Below, in pieces: positions 11,070-22,917 of a stretch of DNA of 64,000 nt (position 1 is its first letter; every line of letters starts with the position of its first letter). The notes under the pieces are model-generated. The model saw nothing but the letters and a program-made list of their open reading frames with translations. It was not told where the DNA came from and did not search any database. The position numbers and the translations under genes are program-made. Location: positions 12,648,001 to 12,712,000 of the forward strand of contig OZ017766.1 of assembly GCA_963969345.1 (NCBI GenBank), in the 5' to 3' direction. The stretch comes from Turbatrix aceti (taxonomy: Eukaryota > Nematoda > Chromadorea > Rhabditida > Panagrolaimidae).

Positions 11070-12438
11070 AATACAGTGTTTTTAATCGTTTTTTTGCAAG
11101 GAATAAAACGTAAAATTGATTTTTGTTTTGTTTACCGCAATATACAAATTGTATAAAAAATAGACAACAATAATACAATAAAGGAAACACAACGGATCGT
11201 ACCCGGTGTCGGTGTCAATTTCACAAATGCATGCAAACAAAAAAGTTTTTGAACAAGATTAGATGATTTTCATAAAAAAAACATAATTTTTTTACGTTTT
11301 AAACAATAAATTAGAAATTTTTAAATTTTTTATGCTTGATGAAAAGGCCAAGCCGCGCCTAAATTTTCGGTCCGTTACCGTATCAAAAACAAACAAACAT
11401 ATTCCTTCCTCGTCGGAGGATAAATGCTCATGTCAGAAAAAAATGCATCGGATTATCAAGAACGTTAAAAAACATGTTTGCTTGATCTGATGGAAATATG
11501 TAATCTGATGAACAAAACAAAAATTATTTTAACGCGTTTAAGATACGTAAAACACGACTGAAAGGACTACATCAGCACCGATGTAGTCGGATTAGGAAAA
11601 AAAGACTACGTAGCCATGTAGCGTACACAGACCAAGTATGTATAAAAGCAGGTTGATGCGGGAAACCGTGATCATTTTTTTTTTTTTGATGTCAACACCA
11701 AAGTCGCATTTTTTTTCATTATTCATTACCAATTTTTGAATGAATTGTTTAGGTTTTTTTCTGCATTTGTAAAATTTTGATAATTTCATTAAAGCAAACG
11801 CAAACTATTTTGATCGTGTTTGTTAACAAACGTGAACGAACAGCTAGCAGTTGTTTTTATCAGATTGTTTTTACAGATTGTTTTTATCAATTGTACACAT
11901 TTTTGTCTCTCGGGTAAAAAAAACGCAAATTTGGGTAATCTGCATTTTCATTTTTTGGGGTAAGATACACCGTTTCCCCAACTTTTATCAAATTTTTAAA
12001 TATTTGTTTTAATTGTTCGGCAAAGTTAGCTTTGTTGTTCGCAAACGAACACAAACAGTAAAAATCAAATATGTTTGCAAGAATATGCTTATAAATATGT
12101 ACCGTATTGACAACTGTAAATTGTACTACAATGCCTAATACAAAATTCACAAATCGTCAAATTTTGTTGGTAAATTTACTGTTGATCATCAGATTATTCA
12201 GATTATTGTTTAGACACTAAAAAACCACCAATTGGATCTGATATCAAATAAAGTTCAGACCACACAAAATCCCGTCAACTTCATGAAATTAATGAAGGCT
12301 ACAGCGCCATGAAGCTTATCTGTTGAATACGTAGGCTGCGTTTTTTTCATTTTACCTACACCAATTATCCCCCTTCAAAGTACCTATTAACAATGTTTTT
12401 TTTGTATCCTAGTACAAGAAAAAGTAGCTAATGCGGAT
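11070..12438. other. Spacer between family copies 4 and 5
   Basis: No gene is visible. An orphan module lies at 11565-11648. Upstream of copy 5 are blocks shared with copy 4 (CAGACC, AATTATCCC, ACGTAGG) and a GATA-like CTTATCTG. Confidence 0.4.
11565..11648 (+). promoter_or_regulatory. Orphan promoter-like module with palindrome and TATA
   Basis: GACTACATC (11565-11573) and GATGTAGTC (11580-11588) are an inverted repeat, followed by GGATTAGG and then TATAAAAG at 11641-11648. No coding region follows for nearly 900 bp. Confidence 0.4.
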
Positions 12439-12479
12439 GGATTTGAGGCTACAAATTATGCAAACTTCGGGTATAAAAA
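12439..12479 (+). promoter_or_regulatory. Promoter of family copy 5
   Basis: GGATTTGAGGCTACAA (12439-12454) and TATAAAAA (12472-12479) precede the ATG at 12540, matching copy 4. Confidence 0.6.
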
Positions 12480-12539
12480 GGGTTACTGTTGCCTATTGAA
12501 AACCACAATTTTTACTTGTAATCATAAAAGCTCCTAAAA

Positions 12540-13439
12540 ATGCTAGCTAAATTTGTTGTGCTTTTTTTCATCGCTTACGTTGTCTTTTTTGACGGCAGTC
12601 TCGCCAAAAAAACCAAAGACAAAGAAAGAAATGCTACTGACCCTAAGGTTGTCGCCGATACTGCATTTGCCGCCGAAATTGAGAAATTGCTCAGTCCTTG
12701 GTTCCACATTGGTTTCGTCGAAAACGTAAGTGTCGGAACCACGGAACCAAAATTTAATTTATCAAAATCTTTTTCCGCTAAAAAATTTTGAAAAATTAAT
12801 TTTTTGTTTAAAAAAATTGTAAAATATTTTAGATGACAGCAGAAATGTGCGAATCCATGGCTAACGGCACTACTCTAAGTCAGATATTTTCCCGCTACCA
12901 TACACCCTGGGGTCTGTTGCCTCTTATCTACCCCCTGGCCGATGACGAAGAAATCACCGAACTAAACGCGTCAATGGCAGCCCTTTCGGAAAGCTTTTCT
13001 CCTTACGGTGGAATTTATGCCGTCGATTTTGCGATCAACAACATTGGGCATATCAATGACGTCTTTGCTCCTGTAAGAAAATTTTTCATCACTATAATTT
13101 TTACAAGTTTTGTTCCAGGTTGAAGCACTCATCGAAAAAGACATGAAAAAAGAAGACCTGAACGCAGCCTGCGCAGACGGAATCAACAAAGCCGCTAAAC
13201 TGATTACACAAGCAAAAGTCCAAAAAGTGATTGAAGAAATTAAGAAAAATTACACAGAAGACCAGTGCGAGGCAATTTACTCGGCTTTGAATCCAAAAAT
13301 GTTTAACCTGGACCTGTACAAGTTTGAAAAGAAGCATTGTACCGGAACAGGACCTACGATCGCTCACCTCGTGGAACTCAACAACAGCTTTAACCTGACC
13401 GGCGTTCAAATGACTGTGCCGCCTTCGACTTGCACGTAA
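12540..13439 (+). CDS. Unrecognised secreted glycoprotein, tandem family copy 5 (three exons)
   Basis: Exons are 12540-12725, 12833-13072 and 13119-13439 (stop included), 248 residues. The signal peptide MLAKFVVLFFIAYVV pairs it with copy 4. The Lys-rich linker carries an extra KD pair (KKTKDKERN). The third exon begins with Val where copies 2-4 have Met (VEALIEKDMKKE), because the acceptor is followed by GTTGAA. Five Cys and the sequons are kept. The poly(A) signal is at 13460. It is the last copy before the convergent nurf-1 C-terminal gene. Function is unknown to me. Confidence 0.9.
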
Positions 13440-14542
13440 AACATTTTCATATCCAAACAAATAAAATTTTGAACATACTAAAACATACCATTTTGTCAGT
13501 TGAGATAGAAATATAAATAACTATGTTTTGTACGACCGTCTGTTGCGTTTGCTAACGAAGACAATCGCATACCGAACAAACCAGAACAAAACTTTGTATT
13601 ATAGACAAACCTAGCGTGCCGTTGCCACCTTCTGTCCGACTACGACAACAAACGTATGTGTATCTGTGGGTCGGTGTAACAAACGAAATTTTCCCAGTAT
13701 CCAGTAACGGCACTGCGGGTTCTGCTTCCGCAACTTAGCCAAAGCGCTGATTGACAGCACACCGATTGGTCAATCGGCAAGATAAAATTATTATTTTTTG
13801 AAAAAAAAGTGCGACTGATGTAGTTGCGCACACACTACACCTAGTAACGATCGTAGGGATACACGCCGATGTGTGCATGCATTGCCCAACTTGTATTTAT
13901 ACGGCTTGTTTGCGCAGAAACAAAATTTTTTTGGAACATACAGACAAATAATGTGAATGGGTAAAACAGCGCATAAAACACAGGTATATTTCTATGTAAA
14001 GCAACTTTACGTGTTGGTGTATAAAATACACATTTGGTTTACACAAAACTTCAAAAAAATAAATAGGATTGAACCGCCCCCCCATCATTTCCTTTTTTGA
14101 ACTCCTTCCTCTCAATTTTTATCAACTTCATTTATTACACACAAAAAAAGTCAGATCTAGATATTACTTGAGATTTTTTTCGCCCGATTCGACATTGTTT
14201 TTAAACACGTGGAATATTGAAACTAGACAAATAATGTAAACACAAAAAAAAAACATGAACACACCAGAGAAAATGAGCTGGTAGACAAAACGCGTATCAG
14301 GAAGAAAAAAAGATACACATAATTGTTGTCATAGTGAAAAAAAAAATAAAATTGGTAGAAAAAACTGAGTTGCTGCTGCATCTCGCGGGAAAAATCAGTC
14401 AGTATTCAGTGGTCGGAAGAGGGCTACAGCACCTCATATGTACACGGCAGTAAATTATTTTTGTTCGGAAATGGGTCGAAATCGGACTTCTTTTTCTTCT
14501 TCTTTCATCCATCCAAATTCGTTGCAGGAAAAAAAAACATCC
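13440..14542. other. Convergent intergenic region
   Basis: This stretch lies between the 3' ends of family copy 5 and the nurf-1 C-terminal gene. It is AT-rich and I see no gene or repeat in it. Confidence 0.4.
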
Positions 14543-17377
14543 TTAGTACTGTTGTCCTTTCGCCAGTTGTGGAAGGCGGTTTTTGTAAAGCTCAGTCACG
14601 ACCCACTGGCTGACAGAATCCATGGCCGATTTATATCCTTGGCTCTTGTCGGTTATTCCCACATGTTGCGATTCAAAATGTTCCTTGAATTCCGCGGCAA
14701 ATTGGTCGTACGTACTAACATGCAGGCGATCTATGAAGACGTCAAAGTCTGCAAAAAATGTTATTTTCAAAATGTTTCCAAGAAAAGTCATTTTTTTTAA
14801 ATTCAAATATTGTCATGTTTTTTTTCCAAAAAAATGTAATTTTTTTTTCGAAAAAAAGTACAAAAAATATTTACGTACAAATGTTTCCCGCAAAAAAAAT
14901 GTAAAAAAAGTCGTCAAGTTCAATTTTTTCATTTTCCTAATAAAAAGTTCAAAAAAAGTTAATTTCAATTTTCCCCCAAAAATTCCATTTTTTTTAAATT
15001 TTTTCCCCAACATTAAAAAAAAACTCACCAAGACTGCGAACAATCTTGCAAATGTTCTGATCCTTGCACTCCTCAAATGCATTCCTGGCTTTTTGAATAA
15101 CCTGTAGAGCCTCTGCGAGAGGAAACTTGTAGCCTTCTTTCAGCTTTCTCACAGGCTCGATTAGGCACTTATAACAGACAAACGACGTCGTTTCCGCTTC
15201 TTCCTTTTTGATTCCAACACAGGCCGCATGATACCACTTGTCGCAGCTATCGCAGGCTACGTAGAAGTCATACCCATGGGGGGACTCAATCTGTCCACAT
15301 TTCTGGCATCGGCTGTCTTCTTCTTCCGTCGTCGTCGTCGCCGCCGCTGCTTGGGGCTGTTTTCTGACAGCCGATGAAGCCTGATCTCCTCCCTCGACCG
15401 TCGAAACCGGGAAAGATTCGCCTCGGCACGCCTGGCAGTCCCATTCCGTCAGCTTTCTCGCCTTCTTTTCAGTCAGGTTCACGCATTTCGTGTGGTACCA
15501 CTTTTGACAGCTTTCACACGCAATGTAGCACTTTTTCCGGTTGTACGGGGTGTCACAGTGGCACTGCTTGCCGTATAGGTCGATGTAGTCAGTCGGACGA
15601 AGTTTTGCCGGGTCGAGGCCCATTTTCTTGCACATAGCCAGGCCTTCACGGACAAATCGCTGGCGATCCTTATTCGATGGGCGTCCAGGCTTCGCCTTCT
15701 GGTCAATCTTCGGTGGAATGATCGCGATTCCATTTGGACGAATCGCCGGATAAATTACAGCGCCGTCAGCGACGCCAAGTTGGACTTCATCATCGTACTT
15801 GAGTCTCCGGGATGCAGCAGTGCGTCGAGCCGAGTGTCTGACATCGCTGGAGACCGGACCATACCTCTGAACCTGCAACTGCTGTTGTTGAACATTCAGC
15901 GCACTCATTCTCTGTTCGTGAGCCGCCTGTTGTTCTTCCTTGCGCTGACGGATTTCCTCCTCGATCTGGGCCTGGGCCTTCTGCTGGCGGAGGCGTTCTT
16001 CGACCTGCTGGTTGATGAAATCGTTCGCCGAAGGCTGAGCGTAGTTTCCAAAATCCGAAAAATCGTCACACATGGTCGAGTCGCCAGATTCAGTGCCGTC
16101 TTCGTCTTCCGAGTGATAGAGAATGTCACCGTGGACAAGAATGTTGCCATCGAGATCAACGAGGCCGTCATTGAGGCCGAAAGAAGCATCGTGGAAGGCT
16201 CCGTGGTGCTGGGCGTCAAATTCGTTATGGTCAAAGACATTTTCGATCTTCATTTCTGGTTCGCGTTTTTCAGCGCCTGAAAAAAAAATTCAGCGTAAGA
16301 AAAACAGTTTTTTTAAAGATTTTTTTTTAAATTTGTCAAAACAACTTCTACGATTTTTTACAACCCCTTTTTTTGAAAACAGAGTTTTTATAAATTCACA
16401 ATTTTTTAAAGATTTTTTGTTAACTAAAATTTTTCATTGCAGTAATTTTAAATAAATCTTAAAAATACAGAAAAACTCTTTTTCAGTTTAAAAAACTATA
16501 TTTCCTGAATAAAAAGTAAGCTGAAATAAAAATTTTTTAAAAACAAAAAAATTTTTCAACCCCACAAAAACCATAATTTTCCAACTTCCCACGTACCATC
16601 TTGATTCTGTTCCGAAAGCTTCTTCATCTTGGCACACCTCATCATGGACCTCGTGACACGCATGTCATCCGGTAAACCACTCAACTCCTCATCTCCCTCG
16701 TCCGAGTAATAGTCAGACGTCGTACGAGCTCTTCGCTTTCGCGCCGGCTTCGCAGATTGCCTGTCCATTTCCTCATCCGTCAGATCCATCCACCATGGGC
16801 GATGTTGCTGCGGCTGATGGGGCCTCATCGGGCGAATAGCCAGGAGACGATCACTGCTACTCGGTCCGTCAGCCTCGACCTGTGGGTCTACCTGCTTCAC
16901 AGAAGCCGGTGAAGAAAAAGAAGTCGCTCTCGGTTGTTCAATTTCAAGCGGCGGCAATGGAGAATACATACAGGGAGCCGAGTGCTTGCGTTCGAGGGGG
17001 AGCGATGGCTGAGGTAAATCCTCAGCGATCGAAGCGTCCAGAAGCCATCCAAACATCCTCCAATCTTCGTCTGCGTCTTCTTCCGGGAGGTTTGGCAGGA
17101 GTGGTTGGTTATGAATGTCGGAGAGGTATTCAGGGGTCAGTTCCCTATCATCAGACGAAGAAAGTGTTGTTGAACAGAGACTTTGAAGGGAATTGAGGGA
17201 ACTTGAGCGTTGCAAAGCCGCAGGAACAAGATTCGGCTGTTGCCGGGGTGAATTCGGAGCCGCCGACGAATCCGAATCCTTTCGACAGGCAGCCGGAGCT
17301 GGGATTTTGGAAGTTGATTTAAAGCCATGAATATCCAGAAGGCTTCGGCGAAAAGTAGACCAATCGTCGACAGTCAT
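14543..17377 (-). CDS. nurf-1: NURF-1/BPTF C-terminal unit: two PHD fingers and a degenerate bromodomain-like tail (three exons)
   Basis: Exons are 17377-16597, 16276-15029 and 14748-14543 (stop included), 744 residues, phase 1 at both introns. The N-terminal third is Ser/Pro-rich and acidic. It is followed by a Gln/Glu-rich coiled-coil-like stretch and a KPGRPSNKDRQRF segment. A PHD finger follows at about 494-545 (CHCDTPY, CYIACESC, WYHTKC), with the Tyr/Trp residues typical of H3K4me3 readers. A second PHD lies at about 581-635 (CQKCGQ, ACDSCDKWYHAAC). In BPTF a bromodomain comes next. Here residues of about 640-740 align only loosely (YDQFAAEFKEHF, SVSQWVVTEL) and the ZA loop and acetyl-lysine Asn are not recognisable. 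The TATA box at 17519-17512 and the ATG position indicate an independent transcription unit, like the separate C-terminal NURF-1 isoforms or genes known in Caenorhabditis. The role is nuclear, as a NURF remodeller subunit that reads histone marks. Confidence 0.88.
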
Positions 17378-17511
17378 CTTTGATTCTGGGAACGTTGTAG
17401 AATTCTTGGCAGTAATTGTAAATAATTGTAGACAAAAAAAGAAAGTAGAAAATTCGTAGTGGTCAGTTTGGTTTTGTGACTAGAAAAGTCTTTCACTGCC
17501 TTGCTGGGGGT

Positions 17512-17519
17512 CTTTTATA
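17512..17519 (-). promoter_or_regulatory. TATA box of the nurf-1 C-terminal unit
   Basis: The minus strand reads TATAAAAG, about 135 bp upstream of the ATG at 17377. An acceptor-like TTCCCAG lies 8 bases before the ATG, so a spliced leader or 5' UTR intron is also possible. Confidence 0.55.
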
Positions 17520-20040
17520 GCATCCGGCAACGAGCCAGCAACATCTGTGACGCGACGCGACGCGGTGGGGGTGGAGTTGTTGTGGGGTGGGTCCACACGA
17601 CTGACAGACAGACAAATCTGATCATTGAACATTCAAACACAAAATGGGGCAAGCTGGACAGGCGGTGCGATTGAAAGAGAGGAGAGTGGACACCGCTGGT
17701 TTCTTCCCTTCTCTTTCTTCTCGTTTCTGGGAGCTTCTCGAAAACACTCGCACACACTCACTCACTCGTCAACGCGCTGGCAGCCACAACCGTCGCGCGC
17801 GAGTGTGAGTGACCCTCTGCGCGAACGCTCCCCTCCTTGTTTACAGCTGAACGCGGATGACCTCCACGGCCGCGGCCGGCTGAGAGGGGATCGACGGACG
17901 GCGAAAAATTTTTTTTTCCCTTGTCGTTCGGAAAAAAATTTTTTTCTTCTTCAGTCGTCGTCGGAAGTAACACACCAACATCAAGAACAACAACAGGGAT
18001 GACGGGTATTTAGTTAGTCGCCCGCCTGAGCACCGGTCATTTATTTCAGCGGCAGGCAGACGGCTCAAATTCATTATTATATTTGTTGTTTGTCTGACCA
18101 CCCGTTCTGACCATTCGTAAAGGTTCAGAGACCAAAGCCCTTACTCATCACGCCAACTGACCAGTCAGCGTGTTGTCCACGTGCACAAAACCCCAGCCAG
18201 CTGTGACACTCGTCCGCGCAGCCGGCAATCTGCCAAAAAACCCCGGGAAGAAAAATGTCTCCACAAAATTTCAAAACAACTAAAAAATGCAAATGTAAAG
18301 TCAAAAGACCAGTATCCATAAAAAAAATTTCAAGGTCAATCGAGCAAAAAAGCAGGAAAACTTACTCTGCAGAGCAAGCAAAAACATCGTAAACAACCCC
18401 ATCTGACTCAAGACAAGACGACGACCAGGGGGGCATTCATTCTAAAAATAGAACAAAAAAGCCAACAAAAATAATCAGAGAACAACCCGGCCCCTAAGCT
18501 TCCCCTGTTGTTGCCCAAGCGCCCATTGAAATCACCGTTGAGACCTAAATATTTTTTGCTGTGAGTCAACATCCAGCAACCATCCATCCAACAATCCTTT
18601 TCCCCTCCATAGTTTCACTCAAGGACAACTCACATTTACAAGCAAGCAAATAAACAATTTTTTTTCCCCTTCTTTTCGATCCTGAACTGACCTTTTTTTT
18701 CCATCGCCAAACAAGGAAGAAAAATTTTATTTTCTTTCTTTCATCTGCAGATCGTTCACGTGCGTTGAATTGGCCTAAGGATTGGTCCTTACAACAAACT
18801 GACCCCCTCACCCCACACCCTGTGTCAACAAGCAAGCCCACCTTGAATTTTTTTCTGGGAAGACAAAATTTTAACGTGCAAAAAAAGCCAGGTGATCGAC
18901 GAAGAGTCAACAAATCCCTCATCGCTTGACGCCAACGCCAAATAACGTCTCGTCCGCAGTCTTGGACAACCACAACCAACAGAGGAGCTACGAGATCTTC
19001 GAGAACAAGGAACCAATTCCTCCATTCCTTAGCCATCCAAAAATCGCAAATCCGATACCAGAGAACGTCAGATACCCTTAGGGGGACCCCAAAAAAATTC
19101 AACGCATCCCAAAAAAATATTCTTTGACGTTTCAAATTTTTTCTACTATAATTAATTTTTTCTTCTCATTCGCAGTTCCGTCTGTCTAGTATGCCAGAAC
19201 CACAAACAAGTTGTAGGCAACAAGATAGTTTTTTTCTTCAGTCACAGTATTCCTTTCTCACTCCTCAACTAAAATCAAAAAGTTTGCTTCGCTTCCGGTT
19301 TCAATCAGCAGACAAGCTGGCATCAGCAGAGACGGGTCGGGTCATGTTTGTTTTCGTCGCCGCAACAAAATATGCACCAGAATGAAACTATCTATTTTGG
19401 TTGTTCAAAGAAGAAAACAACATTTGAATCCATAAAACTTGATGATTTTTATTGCCTTTCGTGCAACTAACTGACTGAATTCTATTTTGACTGCAACGAA
19501 CGATTTAAAAAATCACGACCGATAAAAAAAAACATATGACATCAAAAATCATCACAAAAAAATTTTCCAAGTCGAATTTACTACAAAAACATACATTTTT
19601 CAAAAATTCGAAAAAAAATTTTATTCGTAAACTATAAAAATTTTTCTCTACTGTCATTCATTTTTTGCTTTTGTTTTTTTCTCTTTTGTTCCAATTTCAC
19701 CTTCCAGCCATTTTTTAAAAACACCATGACCTCCAAAACATCTCTAATCTCATCCTTCCGCCAAAAAAAGAACGAAAAACTTGTTGATGTACCGGAAATT
19801 CCATCCTGCCCTGCCCTAAAGTCAACGTGACTAATCTCAGACACTCAGTCAGTCGTCAGTCACCCGTATCCTTTCTAAATAAAATCTGCCCTAAATAAAC
19901 AATCCACAGCGTGTTGAGCACGACGACAGAAAAAAAACAACCTAGACAACATCCAATCCAACAAACATCCGACGAGTCAAAAAATTTGTTTGTGTGGTGC
20001 AACAAGTTTTCTTCAGAGTTGTAAGATTCGACAATTTTCA

Positions 20041-20625
20041 GCGCTCGCTCTGCTCGCGCTCTTTGAGCAATTCAATTTTTCGTGCTCACTCTGCTCATGC
20101 TCTTTGAGTTCCTAAAATTTTCGCGCTCGCTCCGCTCGCGCTCTTTTATTCTCAGATTCTCTGCTGTTGCTCTGCTCACGCTCGTGAGTTGAGCAGGAGC
20201 GAGCAATGAGCAAACATGGCTCACACAAAAAAGTGAAGTTTGAGCCACAAATTCAGTCCCTCACTAAAAGAAAGACCGTATACTCCTTGGAAGTGCCTCC
20301 TAACATCTGGTCTAATGATAACTAACCACTGAGTAATGGTGAAATAAATAAATAAATAAATACTCCTTGGAGATACCCCCAACATCGTGTTTTTGGTCGA
20401 AATTAAAAGTATTTTAGTATCTGTAACACTAAATTTATAGTGAGCAGTGCTCATTTTAAAAATTTCTCTTGCTCGTTCTGCTCGCGCTCTTTGAGCAATT
20501 CAATTTTTCGTGCTCGCTCTGCTCATGCTCATTGAACACTCCAATTTTTCGCGCTCGCTCCGCTCGCGCTCGTGAGCTGAGCAGAAGCGAGCAGTGAGCA
20601 GGAGCAATTTGGTGAGCATCGAACA
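20041..20625. repeat. Pair of GCTC-rich repeats flanking a short spacer
   Basis: The blocks at 20041-20220 and 20461-20625 both carry GCTCGCGCTC, CTTTGAGCAATTCAATTTTT and GAGCAGGAGCGAGCA-like runs in the same order. The spacer has two CTCCTTGGA repeats and (AATA)n. It looks like a diverged low-complexity or MITE-like repeat family. Confidence 0.5.
20341..20362. repeat. Simple repeat (AAAT)n
   Basis: Five to six AAAT units lie in tandem. Confidence 0.8.
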
Positions 20626-20930
20626 ACTCTGGTTTTCTTCATTTCCTCGCCCTCATGTTTTCAATTTCAACCCCCGAATCTGATTGATCTTCAGCGTGAT
20701 CACAATAACACCGATTACACCTGCTCCGTGGCCATCACGGACAACAACTTACATGCGTGAATCGAGGCACTCACCAGGCAGGCCTCAGTCCAGCTTTGAT
20801 ACTGGTCGTGGTCGCTGTGGTCTGATCTTCTCAACTCCGTGACGCGTCATGGGGTGTCCTTTCTTCTCATTTTTTCGCACTCCAACAAAGAGTGCAAAAA
20901 ATTACAATCAACAATCGAGTGCGTAGATAG

Positions 20931-20958
20931 ATGCATGCATGCATGCACGCACGCACGT
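20931..20958. repeat. Simple repeat (GCAT)n/(GCAC)n
   Basis: Tandem GCAT units pass into GCAC units. Confidence 0.75.
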
Positions 20959-22077
20959 ATGCGAAGCGCAACCCATGCCCGATGATCTACTATCAAACCA
21001 ACCAGACAAGATTTTTCACACATCGTAAACAACTTTTTTTGTGACACAGGGATTTTTTGTTTCAAATTAACTTGAAAAACGTGTATTTAGCGTGTCAGGG
21101 ATATGCACGTAGAAATGTATGTTTTTTTTGTTTTCAAAGCCGTTGGTTATACTTTTTCAGATGTATCAAAGTCCAACAACGGACTTGTTGAAAGGGAAAT
21201 GAACTTGATTATCGGGAAAATAGTACACGAAAATTTTCATGCCAAATAATAATTTTGGAACTAATAAAACTTTATTTTCGAAAAAAGAAACGAAAATTTA
21301 CAGGTCGATCATTTCTGACCAAAAAATTGTTCTCGACGTCCAAAATTTTTTTTCACTGTTAAAATCAAAAATAAATTCTGCAACATAGTTTTTAGCTCCA
21401 AAAATTAATCTCAAATTTTTTTCGTCTTTTTCAAAACATCCTAAAGACATTTTTTCACCGTCCAAAAATTGTTGTTGTTTCCTTGTCATTTGTCTCCGTC
21501 GCTTACAGTATGCAGTTGTTTTTTTTCTTTTGACCTTTAAATTTCTTGCCTTTTGTTTTTTTGCCCCCATTTCTATTTTTCGTCACCGATGGTGTTTACA
21601 CCCCAAAATTCAAATAAATTCAAACCATCCCCAGACGCACACGACAACAACAAAAAAAGTAAAATAATTGTTCGTGACCGCCTTGAGGGGGGATGAGTCA
21701 CCCACCCCCCCCCCCCAATAATCATCCATCGTTCCAGAAAAAAACCCCAAAAAAGATGTCGGTAATAAACAACAAATTTCCAGACCCCATCAGACCTGTC
21801 TGTCTGCCTACAACTCCTCCTCCTCTTCTATGTACAACATGCGTGTGTTGTTGATTGTTTGTCGGCTTCGGTCCTGTCCGCTAAGGCGTCAGAGACCAAG
21901 ATCATAACCACCACCCTCACTCCAATCCAATCCAATCCTTTGCGCAGCCGTAGCCAGCGCACCGCTAAAAACCAGAGAAGGGGGATACGGGAAATGGTGG
22001 GGGGTGGGTGGCAGCCGCTGAAAATCACTGCAACACTCAAAAAAGATCGCCCAAATCCTCTTTATTTCTTTCCCGAC

Positions 22078-22411
22078 CAGGGATGGGCAAACGTTCGTGT
22101 TCGTTCGCGAACAAAATAAAATTTTCCGAACAGATAAACCGAACAAAAATTTAGGCAAAATTAGTTTAATCTTGCCGAAAATGATGTTATTTTTCCAAAA
22201 AATGACAAATAGTGTCAATTGCTTTCGGCAATAAAAAGTGTAGGAAAACTGTCACCAAAAACTTGAAAACGCATAGTACCGAAGTTTACGTTTTTATGTA
22301 TGGAGAAAATTTTGTATAAAATATGCTAAAAATCTGTTCGTTGCGTCGAGTCGTTCACGAACACTGACAAAATGTTCGAAAACAAAAAAAAAACGGCTGT
22401 TCGCCCATCCC
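22078..22411. mobile_element. Short non-autonomous element with terminal inverted repeats (hAT-like MITE)
   Basis: CAGGGATGGGC at 22078-22088 is mirrored by GCCCATCCC at 22403-22411, both followed inward by GTTCG-rich sequence with internal inverted repeats. The terminus resembles hAT-type CAGGG ends, but I cannot define a clean 8-bp target duplication. There is no coding capacity. Confidence 0.45.
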
Positions 22412-22917
22412 GACCTTTCTTTACCCACTCTTTTGTCTCTCCCTCGCTGACCGCCTGAATGACCAGAGAAAACAGAAAACACAGAGAAATGTTTTTGAGT
22501 GTCCGAAAATACAAAATAATCGTTATTGACGATTCGATTCTCTTGCTCTTCAACGCTCGATCAGACCCTCGTTCATCGTCGAAGAATCGAGAAGGTACAC
22601 GAACGCGTCGGATCAAACACTTTTTCCTCTCCGTTCGTGCGCTTTTCAAAAACAGCCCGAGGGGGAAAGAAGAAAAGAGAAAGGAAGAGAATTCGCGCGC
22701 GTTCATTCGTTCCTTTGTTCTGTCTTTTCTCCCCCACGTTCCAATGAGTCGAAAGTCGTGATGGGGAAGAAGAGAAAGAAACATACCCGGGCAAAAAAAA
22801 ATTCCCCCATCGCCCGTCGCAAAAAAACCAAAAAAAAAATTCGGACAACGAACTCAAGTCGTCAACAACCAGACAGATTTGCACGTTTCCCCGCCACCTG
22901 CCTGCAGGCAGAGGTGG

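Larger units (their letters stand above)
17521..22917. other. Long intergenic region upstream of the nurf-1 C-terminal unit
   Basis: There is no supported gene in about 5.4 kb. It holds CT/GA-rich promoter-like DNA at 17.6-18.0 kb, two related GCTC-rich repeats (20.04-20.22 and 20.46-20.63 kb), short simple repeats, and a MITE-like element at 22.08-22.41 kb. The longest reading frames (for example 18566-19135 on minus) show no domain or splice context. Confidence 0.45.

Noticed and set aside
18566..19135. 189-residue minus-strand frame in the 17.5-22.9 kb region
   Set aside because: No domain, odd composition (many Trp, Lys and Phe), and no splice or promoter context.
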